A DNA stretch of 64,000 bases from Nitratireductor sp. GISD-1A_MAKvit (GTDB taxonomy: Bacteria; Pseudomonadota; Alphaproteobacteria; Rhizobiales; Rhizobiaceae): contig NZ_CP161920.1 of NCBI RefSeq assembly GCF_040819555.1, forward strand, positions 2,355,001 to 2,419,000. Reading direction: 5' to 3'. Below, in pieces: positions 28,848 to 38,625 of this stretch. A model generated the notes under the pieces. That model was not told the origin of the DNA and did no database searches. It worked only from the letters and a program-made list of their open reading frames with translations. Position numbers and translations under genes: made by a program. The first letter of the stretch is position 1. Each line of letters opens with the position of its first letter.

Positions 28848-29318
28848 ATGGCGCGTCACATTGAAAAACGACTGCTGGAACTGGGTGTTGAACTGCCGGA
28901 TGCGGCAGCCCCCGTTGCCAATTACGTACCCTATGTTCAGGCCGGCAACCTGCTCATGACCTCCGGCCAGCTTCCCATGAAGGACGGAAAACTGATGGCC
29001 ATGGGCCTGTTGGGAAGGGATCTGGGCGTTGAGGCAGGCAAGCTTGCGGCCAAGTGGTGTGCGGTCAACATTCTTGCACAGACACGCGCCGCCCTGGGAG
29101 ATCTCGAACGAATCAAACGCGTCGTGCGCATTTCCGTCTATGTCGCATCGACCCCCGATTTCACCGAACAGCATCTCGTGGCAAACGGTGCCTCGGACTT
29201 TCTCGCAGCCGCATTGGGCGAGCGCGGCCGCCACGCGCGCGCTGCCGTCGGCATGGCTTCTCTTCCGATGAATGCCCCTGTCGAGATCGATGCCGTGATA
29301 GAGGTTGAAAACAATTGA
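28848..29318 (+). CDS. RidA/YjgF family protein
   Basis: RidA proteins deaminate reactive enamine/imine intermediates; many subfamilies have no known substrate. The 156-residue product has YVPYVQAGNLLMTSGQLPM, ILAQTRAALGDLERIKRVV and ARAAVGMASLPMNAPVEIDAV. This is the longer YjgF-like subgroup (about 155 residues) rather than canonical 130-residue RidA, so the 2-aminoacrylate deaminase role should not be assumed. It heads a three-gene unit: its stop overlaps the next start (TTGA at 29315-29318). Confidence 0.88.
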   Translation: MARHIEKRLLELGVELPDAAAPVANYVPYVQAGNLLMTSGQLPMKDGKLMAMGLLGRDLGVEAGKLAAKWCAVNILAQTRAALGDLERIKRVVRISVYVASTPDFTEQHLVANGASDFLAAALGERGRHARAAVGMASLPMNAPVEIDAVIEVENN

Positions 29319-30034
29319 GTGCACAGTCCTGGCTGACCGCACAGCCGATTGCTCATCGCGGTCTGCACGACATGAACAAGGTGCGCTGGGAGAACACGCT
29401 CTCAGCGTTCCAGGCCGCCATCGACGGGGCCTACGCGATCGAGTGCGATGTGCATCTTTCGAGCGATGACGTTCCGATGGTGTTTCACGACCATGCCCTG
29501 CGACGGCTGACGGGACAGGATGGGACGATTGCGGGCAAGACTGCCGCCCAGATGGGCGCACTCAAGGTCGGTGATACGGCCGACCACGTGCCCACACTGC
29601 GCGAAATGCTTGCGCTTGTCGCCGGCCGGGTGCCGCTGGTGATCGAGCTCAAGGGTTCGGATGGTCACGACGACGCGCTGGTTGCCAGGGCCGTCGAGGC
29701 CCTAGATGGCTATTCGGGGCCGGTGGCGCTCATGTCGTTCGAGCACAGGCTGGTGCGTCAGCTCGCCAGGCTTGCACCGCACCTGCCGCGTGGCCTGACT
29801 GCCGAGGGGCTTTCTGTCGAAGCAATCGAAGCCCATTTTTCGATGCTGGCCCATGACCTCTCATTCGTATCCTATGCCGTCACGGAACTTCCCAACCCGT
29901 TCATCACCTTCGTGCGGGAGAGGCTCGCGATGCCGGTCATCACCTGGACGGTCAAAGACCAGAAATCGGCCGATCACACTTTCGCCAATGCAGACCAGAT
30001 AACCTTCGAAGGCTTCGTGCCGCTGGTATCATGA
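29315..30034 (+). CDS. Glycerophosphodiester phosphodiesterase (GDPD family)
   Basis: GDPD enzymes release glycerol 3-phosphate from glycerophosphodiesters produced by phospholipid turnover. The 239-residue product has the TIM-barrel catalytic set: AHRGLHD, WENTLSAF, AIECDVHLSSDDVPMVFHD and VPLVIELKG, then the C-terminal VITWTVKD strand. Start TTG 29315 is chosen because it overlaps the RidA stop and has GAGG nine bases upstream. There is no signal peptide, so it acts in the cytosol. It is followed after 49 bases by an acyltransferase gene on the same strand. Confidence 0.9.
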   Translation: MSAQSWLTAQPIAHRGLHDMNKVRWENTLSAFQAAIDGAYAIECDVHLSSDDVPMVFHDHALRRLTGQDGTIAGKTAAQMGALKVGDTADHVPTLREMLALVAGRVPLVIELKGSDGHDDALVARAVEALDGYSGPVALMSFEHRLVRQLARLAPHLPRGLTAEGLSVEAIEAHFSMLAHDLSFVSYAVTELPNPFITFVRERLAMPVITWTVKDQKSADHTFANADQITFEGFVPLVS

Positions 30035-30083
30035 AACGCCCCCGCCACTTGAAGCCTCGGCCTGCCCGCGCTTAGTTATCTCC

Positions 30084-31283
30084 ATGACGACAGATGATGC
30101 GAGTGCCGGAATGGCGGGCGATCTGACCCTCACGGTCACATCGTCTTTCTCCGACATACCGAAATCCGACTGGGAAGGCCTTGCGGGCACGAACCGCCGG
30201 ATACGAAGCACGCCCTACAACCCCTTTTTATCCCACGCGTTTTTGTCCAGCCTGGAAGAAAGCGGATGCGCCACGCGGGAAAGCGGCTGGCTGGGCCAGC
30301 ACCTGCTTCTGCGTTCGGCCGATGGCGTGCTGCTAGGGGCAGTGCCCTGCTACCTCAAATCGCACAGCCAGGGCGAATATGTGTTCGATCACGGCTGGGC
30401 CGACGCCTTTGAGCGGGTCGGCGGGCGATACTACCCCAAACTGCAGGCCTCGGTGCCGTTCACACCGGCGCGGGGCCCCCGTCTGCTCACCCGCGAGGAG
30501 GCGCGCTCCAGCGTGGTGCGCGATGCACTGGCGCAGGGCCTGAAGACCCTCACGGGCCGGCTCGGGGTTTCTTCCGCCCATGTGACGTTTGCGGTGGATG
30601 AGGACATGAGCGCACTGGAGCGGGCCGGTTTTCTGACGCGCACCGATCAGCAGTTTCATTTCTTCAATCGCGGCTATGAAAACCATGGCGATTTTCTCGC
30701 CACACTCGCCTCACGCAAGCGCAAGGCGCTGAAGAAGGAACGGCGTACCGCGCTCGAAAACGGCATCGAGATCGACTGGTTGACGGGATCCGACCTGAAC
30801 GAAGCGGTCTGGGACGATTTTTTCAGCTTTTATCTCGACACCGGCAGCCGAAAGTGGGGACGCCCCTATCTCAACCGCCAATTCTTTTCGCTGATCGGCG
30901 AACGCATGGCCGACGACATACTGCTCGTCATGGCACGCCGGAACGGTCGCTACATTGCCGGCGCGATCAACTTCATCGGTTCGCAAACGCTCTATGGCCG
31001 CAACTGGGGCTGCGTGGAAGACCATCCGTTTCTGCATTTCGAGGTCTGCTATCATCAGGCCATCGATTTCGCCATTTCGCGCGGCCTCGACACCGTTGAG
31101 GCCGGTGCACAGGGTGAACACAAGCTTGCCCGTGGTTACGAGCCGGTCACCACCCGTTCGGCGCATTTCATCCCCCATGAAGGTTTGAGGCGCGCGGTGG
31201 CACAATATCTCGAGCTTGAGCGAAGAGACGTGGCGGAAATCAACCGCGTTCTCGGAGAGCACACCCCGTTTCGAAAGAACTGA
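30084..31283 (+). CDS. Predicted N-acyltransferase, DUF482/COG3146 (GNAT-like)
   Basis: This 399-residue protein belongs to a family of predicted N-acyltransferases with a FemAB/GNAT-like double fold. Members are widespread in proteobacteria and have no established substrate. Family features visible are STPYNPFLSHAFLSSLEESG near the N-terminus, YVFDHGWADAFERVGGRYYPKLQ and SVPFTPARGPRLL, then SRKWGRPYLNRQFFSLIGE, YGRNWGC and the C-terminal GAQGEHKLARGYEPV. It ends a RidA-GDPD-acyltransferase operon and converges on an SMR gene six bases away. The biochemical role is not inferable from this neighbourhood. Confidence 0.85.
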   Translation: MTTDDASAGMAGDLTLTVTSSFSDIPKSDWEGLAGTNRRIRSTPYNPFLSHAFLSSLEESGCATRESGWLGQHLLLRSADGVLLGAVPCYLKSHSQGEYVFDHGWADAFERVGGRYYPKLQASVPFTPARGPRLLTREEARSSVVRDALAQGLKTLTGRLGVSSAHVTFAVDEDMSALERAGFLTRTDQQFHFFNRGYENHGDFLATLASRKRKALKKERRTALENGIEIDWLTGSDLNEAVWDDFFSFYLDTGSRKWGRPYLNRQFFSLIGERMADDILLVMARRNGRYIAGAINFIGSQTLYGRNWGCVEDHPFLHFEVCYHQAIDFAISRGLDTVEAGAQGEHKLARGYEPVTTRSAHFIPHEGLRRAVAQYLELERRDVAEINRVLGEHTPFRKN

Positions 31284-31289
31284 AACGGC

Positions 31290-31619
31290 TCAGTGCATCA
31301 CCGATTTCGAAAACAGGTTGATGACGAGCACTCCGGCAATGATCAGCGCAACGCCGATCAGCGCAGGCGTGTCGAGCGCCTGCCGGAACCACAGCCAGCC
31401 AATCGCGGTGATAAAAACAATACCCGCACCCGACCATAGCGCGTAGACAATGCCGACAGACATGGTGCGCAGTGTGAGCGACAGGAAAAAGAACGCAACC
31501 CCATAGCCAACGAGCGTCACGAGCGAGGGGATCAGACGAGAGAACCCGTCCGTCTGTTTCAGCGCGGTCGTGGCCACGACTTCGAACAGGATTGCCACAA
31601 TCAGATAGGCGTAAGTCAC
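31290..31619 (-). CDS. Small multidrug resistance (SMR) family transporter
   Basis: A four-helix membrane protein of 109 residues, the normal size for EmrE/SugE/Gdx proteins, which exchange protons for cationic compounds or guanidinium. The conserved glutamate is in the first helix (LFEVVATTALKQTDGFSR), and GIVYALWSGAGIV and LIGVALIIAGVLVINL are typical of helices three and four. Start GTG 31619 puts the first helix at the N-terminus, as in the family; the frame is open 15 codons further. The EmrE-like versus guanidinium-exporter branch cannot be decided by eye, though the TDGFSR and IVYALWSGAG pattern is EmrE-like. Confidence 0.88.
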   Translation of the reverse strand: MTYAYLIVAILFEVVATTALKQTDGFSRLIPSLVTLVGYGVAFFFLSLTLRTMSVGIVYALWSGAGIVFITAIGWLWFRQALDTPALIGVALIIAGVLVINLFSKSVMH

Positions 31620-31729
31620 TTGCAGAATCACTTCATGAACAGGGCGCGACTCGCACGCCGACAACAGTTGACGGGCGCGAGATTAACGCAGAAAACTTGC
31701 CCCGCAATCGCCTTCAACGAGAGGATCCC

Positions 31730-32155
31730 ATGACGAACAGCCCCTACGACAATGACAATGTCTTCGCCAAGATCCTGCGCGGTGAACTGCCCTGTCACAA
31801 GCTTTACGAGGACGATGCGACTTTCGCTCTCATGGATATCATGCCGCGCGGTGACGGGCATTGCCTTGTCATTCCGAAGAAGCCGTCGCGCAACCTCCTT
31901 GATGTCGATGAAGACAGTCTGGCAGCGGTGATGCGCACGGTCCAGAAGCTCGCACGTGCAGCAAAATCGGCTTTTGGCGCCGATGGCGTGACGATCCAGC
32001 AGTTTAACGAACAGGCAGGCGGTCAGGTTGTGTTTCACCTGCATGTGCACATCATTCCCCGTTTCGAGGGGGTGGCACTGCGCCCGCACACCGGCGAGAT
32101 GGCGGACCAGGCCGTTCTTGCCGAACAGGCCGAAAAGATCCGCGCCCATCTCTGA
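31730..32155 (+). CDS. HIT family protein (histidine triad hydrolase)
   Basis: HIT proteins hydrolyse purine nucleoside phosphoramidates or related nucleotides. The 141-residue product has the N-terminal NVFAKILRGELPCHKLYEDD, LMDIMPRGDGHCLVIPK and the catalytic triad HLHVHIIPRF near residue 100, preceded by QQFNEQAGGQVVFH. ATG 31730 has GAGAGGA upstream, which decides the start. It is single and convergent with azlD. Its natural substrate is unknown. Confidence 0.92.
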   Translation: MTNSPYDNDNVFAKILRGELPCHKLYEDDATFALMDIMPRGDGHCLVIPKKPSRNLLDVDEDSLAAVMRTVQKLARAAKSAFGADGVTIQQFNEQAGGQVVFHLHVHIIPRFEGVALRPHTGEMADQAVLAEQAEKIRAHL

Positions 32156-32169
32156 ACGGGAGCGACGCT

Positions 32170-32520
32170 TCAACCGATGAGGTACAGGCCGGTCAACAGA
32201 ACCGCTTCGGCAGCGATGATGCCGGCAAGTATCTGCTTGCGTGAAAGAAGATAGGCTGCGAAGCCAACCAGCGCTGCGCCCAGTCGAAGGGAAAGCGGGG
32301 AATCCGCCAGCGCCCCGCTCGGGAACACGATCAGATTTGCGATAACGGCTGCCACCAGCCCGGTCGCAACGCAGCGCACGAAGACGAGGATGTCGGAGGT
32401 CTCCGACATCCGGCCACCGAGATATACTCCGAGATAGCGCCAGATATCCGTCGCGAGCCAGCCGGCGAGCAGGATGAAAACATAGGGCCACCACCAGGCG
32501 TCAATCGCGTCAAAACTCAA
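32170..32520 (-). CDS. azlD: AzlD family branched-chain amino acid export subunit
   Basis: AzlD is the small partner of AzlC; together they export branched-chain amino acids or related compounds. The 116-residue product from TTG 32520 has four hydrophobic helices (WWWPYVFILLAGWLATDIWRY, VRCVATGLVAAVIANLIVF, a third around AALVGFAAYLL and a last GIIAAEAVLLTGLYLI). The TTG overlaps the azlC stop (TTGA), as for other coupled genes here; a GTG at 32556 within azlC is an alternative start. Its 3' end converges on the HIT gene with a 14-base gap. Confidence 0.85.
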   Translation of the reverse strand: MSFDAIDAWWWPYVFILLAGWLATDIWRYLGVYLGGRMSETSDILVFVRCVATGLVAAVIANLIVFPSGALADSPLSLRLGAALVGFAAYLLSRKQILAGIIAAEAVLLTGLYLIG

Positions 32521-33266
32521 CCGACCGTCTCCCGTTTCACCCGTGCCCGGTGCCACAGATAGGACGCTCCCCCGGCAAACAGACCGGCGGCGAGCAGATC
32601 AAATCCGGGAAGGAAGATGTGAAAGAGCGGCCCGCAGGCCAGTCCAAGCACCATCGCGACATGCCCTGCCCTTTCGCGCGCCGAGCCCCAGAGCGAGGTC
32701 AGGAAATAGATGGGCGTGAGAAAAAACAGGGCTGCGGTGACCTGTACCGGAAGTTTGCCGGCCACAAGAAACACCATCGCAACCACCCCCATGTTCACCA
32801 GCACAAGCGTGGTGCCGATACCCGTGTAATAGGCCGTTCGCATGGCGCGCGGGACCTTGCGGAAGCTCTCCATCGCCAGAACCCAGGACGTAATGGCCAC
32901 GAAATGGGACAGTGCGTACAGAACCCATTTGCGGGTTTTTGGCGTGCGCAGTTCCGGCGTGAGCGCCACGACCATCGGCGCGAGGCGCACCGAGGAGAGA
33001 GCGACCGCAAAGGCAACCGCGATCAGGCTGTTGCCCGCCAGAACCGCGCCGATCAACACAACCTGCGCCGGCAGGGCCCAGACCACACCGGTCATGAAGA
33101 CAGCCTGTGAAAGCGTCAGCCCCGCCTCGCGCGCAAGGCCTGAAAAACCGATGAAGGCGCTGATGAGAACAAGGCCCGGAATCGAGACGCAGCGGCGTAC
33201 ACCCCGCAAATACCAGGTGGCGACACTGCCCTGTGCATCCGACTCGATTTCTGCATTTTCATTCAT
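32517..33266 (-). CDS. azlC: AzlC family branched-chain amino acid export permease
   Basis: AzlC is the large subunit of the AzlCD exporter. The 249-residue protein opens with a short polar tail (MNENAEIESDAQ), then RGVRRCVSIPGLVLISAFIGFSG and GLTLSQAVFMTGVVWALPAQV, followed by LSSVRLAPMVVALTPELR, the conserved family segment, and about six further helices. ATG 33266 is the likely start. It is coupled to azlD downstream. Upstream lies the clpA terminator, so azlCD should have its own promoter in the roughly 45 bases between. Confidence 0.88.
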   Translation of the reverse strand: MNENAEIESDAQGSVATWYLRGVRRCVSIPGLVLISAFIGFSGLAREAGLTLSQAVFMTGVVWALPAQVVLIGAVLAGNSLIAVAFAVALSSVRLAPMVVALTPELRTPKTRKWVLYALSHFVAITSWVLAMESFRKVPRAMRTAYYTGIGTTLVLVNMGVVAMVFLVAGKLPVQVTAALFFLTPIYFLTSLWGSARERAGHVAMVLGLACGPLFHIFLPGFDLLAAGLFAGGASYLWHRARVKRETVG

Positions 33267-33310
33267 CGCCGCAAGGGCGTAGCACAGCAAAAACCGCGGC
33301 GCGATACGAC

Positions 33311-33343
33311 GAAAGCGTGGGTGTTTGTGGCACCCACGCTTTC
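33311..33343 (-). terminator. Terminator hairpin after clpA
   Basis: AAAGCGTGGGTG (33312-33323) and CACCCACGCTTT (33331-33342) are perfect inverted copies with a seven-base loop; one flanking G-C pair extends the stem to 33311 and 33343. On the minus strand the stem ends in TTT. It separates clpA from azlC. Confidence 0.7.
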
Positions 33344-33376
33344 CGGATTGGTCCACTCAAAGGAGCTGATCGACGT

Positions 33377-35840
33377 TCAGTCCTTGCGTGGCAGTTGCGG
33401 CACAAGGCTCCGCTTTGTCGGCGGTCCCTTCGGCTTCGATGTTTTTGGCTTTGCGGCGGCTCTGGGCTTGCGCGGCTTTTTGGCAGCCGGCTTCGCCTTC
33501 TTCTTGGCAGGGACCTCGTCACGCGGCTTGATCGGAGCGTCATCCGGTACCGCGTCGAGCTTCAGCCGGCTTTCGCCCGCTTCATCCTTTTCCACGCCCA
33601 CACGAACGGTGCCGCCCTTCTTCAGCCGGCCGAACAACACTTCGTCTGCGAGCGGTTTCTTGATGTGCTCCTGGATCACACGCCCAAGCGGGCGTGCGCC
33701 CATCCGCTCGTCATACCCCTTGTCGGCAAGCCAGGCGACCGCTTCGTCGTTCAGGTCGAAAGTCACGCGCCGTTCGGCGAGCTGAGCCTCAAGCTGCATG
33801 ACGAATTTCTGGACAACCTGATGGATGACGGGCGCCGGCAGCGACCCGAACGGGATGACGGCATCCAGTCGGTTGCGGAACTCCGGCGTAAACAGCCGGT
33901 TGATCGCCTCCATGTCATCGCCTTCGCGCTTGGAAGAGCCAAAGCCGATGGCAGGCTTGGCCATGTCGGCTGCGCCGGCATTGGTCGTCATGATCAGAAT
34001 GACGTTGCGGAAATCGATGCTCTTGCCGTTGTGGTCCGTCAGCTTGCCGTGATCCATCACCTGCAACAGAATGTTGAAGAGGTCCGGATGGGCCCTTCTC
34101 GATCTCGTCCAGCAGCAGCACGCAATGCGGATGCTGATCGACGCCGTCCGTGAGCAGACCTCCCTGATCGAAACCGACATAGCCGGGCGGTGCGCCGATC
34201 AGGCGCGAAACCGTATGGCGCTCCATGTATTCGGACATGTCGAACCGCAGAAGCTCGACCCCGAGCGAGGCTGCAAGCTGTTTCGCCACCTCCGTCTTGC
34301 CAACGCCGGTCGGCCCTGAAAACAGGTAGGAACCGATGGGCTTTTCAGGCTCCCTGAGGCCGGCACGCGCCAGTTTGATCGCGGAAGACAGTGCGGTGAT
34401 CGCGGTGTCCTGCCCGTAAACGACCCGCTTCAGCTCGTCCTCCAGCGTTGCAAGGATCTTTTCGTCATCGGCAGAAACCGTCTTGGGCGGAATCCGGGCC
34501 ATGGTCGCGATCGTGGCCTCAATTTCCTTGACGTTGATCGTCTTGCGCCGCTTGGATTCGGGCAGCAGCTTCTGCGACGCTCCGGTCTCGTCCAGAACGT
34601 CGATCGCCTTGTCCGGCAGCTTGCGGTCGCTGATATAGCGCGCCGAAAGCTCAACGGCCGCCTTCACCGCTTCATTGGTATAGCGAACCTTGTGAAAATC
34701 CTCGAAATAGGGCTTCAGACCCTTCATGATCTCGATGGCATCATCGACCGTGGGTTCGCTCACATCGATCTTCTGGAACCGGCGCACGAGCGCACGGTCC
34801 TTCTCGAAGAACTGCCGGAATTCCTTGTAGGTGGTCGACCCGATACAGCGGATCGATCCCGACGATAAGGCCGGCTTCAAAAGGTTGGAAGCATCCATGG
34901 CTCCGCCCGAGGTCGCGCCGGCACCGATAACCGTATGGATCTCGTCGATGAAGAGAACGGCCCCGGGAAAGTCTTCCAGTTCCTTGACCACCTGCTTCAG
35001 GCGCTCTTCAAAATCGCCCCTGTAGCGGGTTCCGGCCAGAAGCGAGCCCATATCGAGGGCAAAAATCGTCGCGTCCGCCAGAACATCCGGCACATCGCCT
35101 TCGACGATCCGTTTTGCCAGACCTTCTGCAATGGCGGTCTTGCCGACCCCCGGATCGCCCACATAAAGCGGATTGTTCTTGGAACGCCGGCACAGCACCT
35201 GAATGGTCCGGCTGATCTCGGGCGCCCGACCGATCAGCGGATCAATGCGGCCAGCCCTCGCCTTGTCGTTCAGATTGACGCAATAGGCGGTCAGCGCATC
35301 CTGCGCCTGTTTCTTCTTGGTGCTCTCTTCCGCGTCTGCGCCTGGGGCGGCAGCCTCGTCCTCTTCCGATCCGCGCGGCGTTCGCGTGTCTGCGGCGCCC
35401 GGGCGCTTGGCTATCCCGTGGCTGATGTAGTTGACCGCGTCATAACGCGTCATCTGCTGTTCCTGCAGGAAGTAGGCCGCGTGGCTTTCCCGCTCGGCAA
35501 AAATGGCGACCAGAACATTCGCACCCGACACTTCTTCGCGTCCCGAGGACTGAACGTGGATTACCGCGCGCTGTATCACGCGCTGGAAACCGGCCGTCGG
35601 CTTGGAATCCTCGTCATAGCCCGTGACGAGATTGTCGAGGTCGCTGTCGATATATTTTACCACCGTCTCCTTGAGCGCATCGAGATCGACATTGCACGCG
35701 CGCATGACAGCGGCTGCGTCCGTATCGTCGATCAGCGCAAGGAGCAGGTGTTCGAGCGTTGCATATTCATGATGACGCTCATTGGCAAATGTGAGCGCCT
35801 GATGCAGAGCCCGCTCCAAGCCTTGGGAAAAAGCCGGCAT
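33377..35840 (-). CDS. clpA: ATP-dependent Clp protease ATP-binding subunit ClpA (apparent +1 frameshift)
   Basis: ClpA unfolds substrates for ClpP. The product has the N-terminal double Clp repeat (about 1-150), AAA module one with [18 protein letters not shown] and [14 protein letters not shown], and module two with [17 protein letters not shown]. The frame breaks at residue 583 right after LLLDEIEK: one extra base at GGGCCC 34090-34095 turns [17 protein letters not shown] into KGPSG. Correcting it gives 820 residues including [12 protein letters not shown] and the sensor and D2 small domain. A Lys/Pro/Ala-rich tail of about 50 residues follows the D2 domain. ClpS lies eight bases upstream, so the adaptor and its unfoldase form one operon. 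Confidence 0.92.
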
Positions 35841-35848
35841 TCAGTACC

Positions 35849-36178
35849 TCATTTCTTTTCCATCACGCATTGCAGCGGATGCTGGTGCTGTCGGGAGAAG
35901 TCCATCACCTGCGTTACCTTGGTCTCCGCCACTTCGAACGTGAACACGCCGCATTCTCCAACCCCATGATTGTGGACATGCAGCATGATTCTGGTCGCGG
36001 CTTCGCGATCCTTTCTAAAGAAGCGCTCAAGCACATGAATGACGAACTCCATGGGCGTGTAATCGTCATTCAGCAACAGAACACGATACAAACTCGGCTT
36101 CTTTGTCTTTGTTTTGGTGCGCGTGATGACAGCCGTGCCGCGCCCGGTGTCATCCCCGCCCTCTTCGCCATCCTGCAT
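35849..36178 (-). CDS. clpS: ATP-dependent Clp protease adaptor ClpS
   Basis: ClpS delivers N-end-rule substrates to ClpAP. The 109-residue product has a flexible N-terminus ([17 protein letters not shown]), then [20 protein letters not shown] with the DDYTPMEF substrate-pocket motif, and [20 protein letters not shown]. It ends [10 protein letters not shown], which contributes to ClpA binding. Starts at 36178, 36199 and 36226 are all possible, because none has a strong ribosome site; the shortest is used here. It is directly upstream of clpA, which is usual in alphaproteobacteria. The next gene upstream is divergent. Confidence 0.93.
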   Translation of the reverse strand: MQDGEEGGDDTGRGTAVITRTKTKTKKPSLYRVLLLNDDYTPMEFVIHVLERFFRKDREAATRIMLHVHNHGVGECGVFTFEVAETKVTQVMDFSRQHQHPLQCVMEKK

Positions 36179-36555
36179 CCGCCAGTCGCAACGCTGCATG
36201 GCATCACCGATATTCAAGAATTCCATTCCCTATGCCGAGCCCTTACGTGAAACATGTAGGTACCCATACATCAATTTTAAGGCCTTCTGCGTTCGTGACA
36301 ATACGAAGCCGGGTGATTTGCGTTCAAAACTACGCCATCTCGCTTTCCCCCTCCTCCTCCGCGGGTCGGTGGAGGGCGGATCGTTCGATTTCGACTCAAT
36401 ATTAAGCATTTTCGGCAACGAACGGCACACCATAAACGGATTGGTAACGTCGCCCCGAATAGTGTGGCTGGAAATGAGCTTGCGGGCGGGGGTTTCTCGC
36501 AATCTTGAACCAGTTGTTAATGGGTGTGGTCGTGCGTCAGGCGTTAAAGCGTAAA

Positions 36556-37882
36556 ATGAGTTTTGCGCATCTTTCGAGCAAAATTCTCGCAGCTTGCTTT
36601 CTATCCGCCGCCGTCCTTTTAGGGGCCGTTGGGCAGGCTTCCGCAAATTCGAAATATGCGGGCATCGTGATGGATGCCAAAACCGGCAAGGTGCTCTACG
36701 AATCGAGTGCCGATGCGCCGCGTTATCCGGCATCTCTGACCAAGATGATGACGGCCTATATGATTTTCGAGGCGCTTTCTGCAGGCCGCATCTCCAAAAA
36801 GACCCGGATTCCCGTGTCGCGCAATGCAGCCGCCGAGCCGCCAACCAACATCGCCCTTCGTCCAGGTGACAGGCTGACGGTGGATCAGGCCATTCGCGCG
36901 CTTGTGACCCGCTCTGCCAATGATGTGGCAACGGCCGTTGCAGAGTTTCTTGGCGGTTCCGAAGCAAAATTCGCCGAGATGATGACAGCGAAGGCCCGCA
37001 GCCTGGGGATGACCCGCACCACGTTCAAAAATGCGCACGGGCTGCCGAACAGCCGGCAGAAGACGACCGCACGCGACATGGCCAAGCTGAGCATCGCTCT
37101 GCGTGAGCATTTCCCGCAGTATTACAGCTATTTCCAGACCACCTCGTTCACATACAAAAAGCGCCGTTACGGAAATCACAATCGCCTGCTCGGTCGCGTG
37201 AAGGGCGTTGACGGCATCAAAACCGGTTATACACGCGCTTCAGGCTTCAATCTGGCCAGTTCCGTTCAGGCCAACGGGCGCAGCATCGTGGCTGTCGTCA
37301 TGGGCGGGCGCACCTCACGCAGCCGCGACGCCCATATGGCCGACCTCATCAAGCGCTATCTCAACAAGGGCTCAACCGGTCGCGACCGCATGCTGATCGC
37401 CAAGGCACCCGGTGGTGCACGCAATGCACTTGCCGCGATGATTCCTGGCAAGAAGGTGCCGCTGCCGACCGAACGGCCCGAGATCGAAACCCTGACGGGC
37501 CTATGCACCCGAACAGCCCGTGCGTGCCTCCGCAGCAGTGAATGCCGCGGTCCCTCGCCCCCGGGTGGCGGTTGCAGCGGTCGATCCCATGCCGACCGCT
37601 TCTACCGATGCCGGTGCAGAATCAGCGTCCTCACTCGGTGGCTGGGTCATCCAGGTGGCGTCCATGCCTTCGGAAGACGAGGCACTGATGTTCCTCGCAG
37701 AGACCGAGAAGAAGGCCGGCAGCGTCCTGGCTCGGGCCGTACCGATCACCGAGACATTCGAAAAGGGTGGCATCACCTATCACCGGGCCCGGTTCGTCGG
37801 GTTCAAGGACAAGTCCGATGCCTGGGGCGCCTGTGCGTCGCTCAAGAAAAAGAGCATCTCCTGCTACGCCGTGCAGCAGTAA
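36556..37882 (+). CDS. D-alanyl-D-alanine carboxypeptidase with SPOR domain (apparent +1 frameshift)
   Basis: A penicillin-binding S11 carboxypeptidase that trims peptidoglycan stem peptides in the periplasm. There is a signal peptide (about 1-31, ending QASA), then the active-site set YPASLTKMM (SxxK near residue 62), SAND (SxN) and GIKTGYT (KTG). At residue 314 one extra base at GGGCC 37497-37501 ends the register; correcting it gives LTAYAPEQPVRASAAVNAAV and a 441-residue protein. This restores a Pro/Ala linker and a C-terminal SPOR domain (GGWVIQVASMPSEDEALMFL to KSISCYAVQQ), which binds denuded glycan at division sites. Start ATG 36556 is chosen for the signal peptide; earlier TTG and GTG codons exist. 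Confidence 0.88.
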
Positions 37883-37929
37883 GAGCGGAGTTGATGATGA
37901 GTCAGGATAGTGTAGCGCGTACCGGGAAC

Positions 37930-38625
37930 TCACTCATGAGCAGACAGCAGAATGTCGCGCGCCTCGTTGATACGGGCGGCAAGAGACGAGGTGCCTCCCA
38001 TGTCGGGATGCAGGCGCTGCATCAGGCGGCGGTGAGCCTCTCTGATCTGCGCAACGGTCGCACCTCGTTCAAGACCAAGGACCTCATAGGCCTCCTCCTC
38101 GGTCATGGGGCCCGCGCCCGGCGCAGCTCCCTCCCCCCGGTCGCCATTCGGCTGCGCGCCGTCGCGCCAGGCGGGGAATTCGCCGTCAAGATAGGTTTCG
38201 AGAAGGCGTAGGCTCTCTTCGTCGCTTTCAAGTTCCGAATAAAGTAAAAGCAGCTCTTCCAGCGTCATGTCTTCAAGCCGGCGTCCTTCATGACGCCCGG
38301 CAAGAACCACCCCGGACAGTTTCCCGCTATCGTGGTCCAGCTCCATCTCGAGCGCGGCGGAGCGAACGGCGGAACGCTGTCCGGCCTGCTTCCTCCGGCC
38401 CATCTTCAAGCGCGCGGAACCGAACCAGGCAGCAGCCGCTGAAAGCAGCATGCCGCCGATCCCCGCCCGACCGGCAAAAAGCATCACGACGCCGGTAAGT
38501 GCCAAGAGGACGGGTCCAGTAAATCTCACAATGCCGGCAAGCCGCTTTGGACTTGCGTTCATGAAGGCCAGTCCTGCCAAAACGAGCAGAAGCAGAAGCG
38601 CAAAGAAAAAGAACGGATAGCTCAT
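37930..38625 (-). CDS. Membrane-anchored J-domain protein
   Basis: The 231-residue product has two N-terminal membrane helices (about 4-22 and 35-65), a charged middle part with DMTLEELLLLYSELESDEES, a Gly/Pro-rich linker and a C-terminal J domain (about 175-231: MTEEEAYEVLGLERGATVAQ onward) with the essential HPD in LMQRLHPDMGG. Such proteins recruit and activate DnaK at the membrane, as DjlA or Tim14-type proteins do. It overlaps the upstream VWA gene (ATGA at 38622-38625) and converges on the carboxypeptidase gene. The client is unknown; co-chaperone function is inferred from the intact HPD. Confidence 0.85.
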   Translation of the reverse strand: MSYPFFFFALLLLLVLAGLAFMNASPKRLAGIVRFTGPVLLALTGVVMLFAGRAGIGGMLLSAAAAWFGSARLKMGRRKQAGQRSAVRSAALEMELDHDSGKLSGVVLAGRHEGRRLEDMTLEELLLLYSELESDEESLRLLETYLDGEFPAWRDGAQPNGDRGEGAAPGAGPMTEEEAYEVLGLERGATVAQIREAHRRLMQRLHPDMGGTSSLAARINEARDILLSAHE

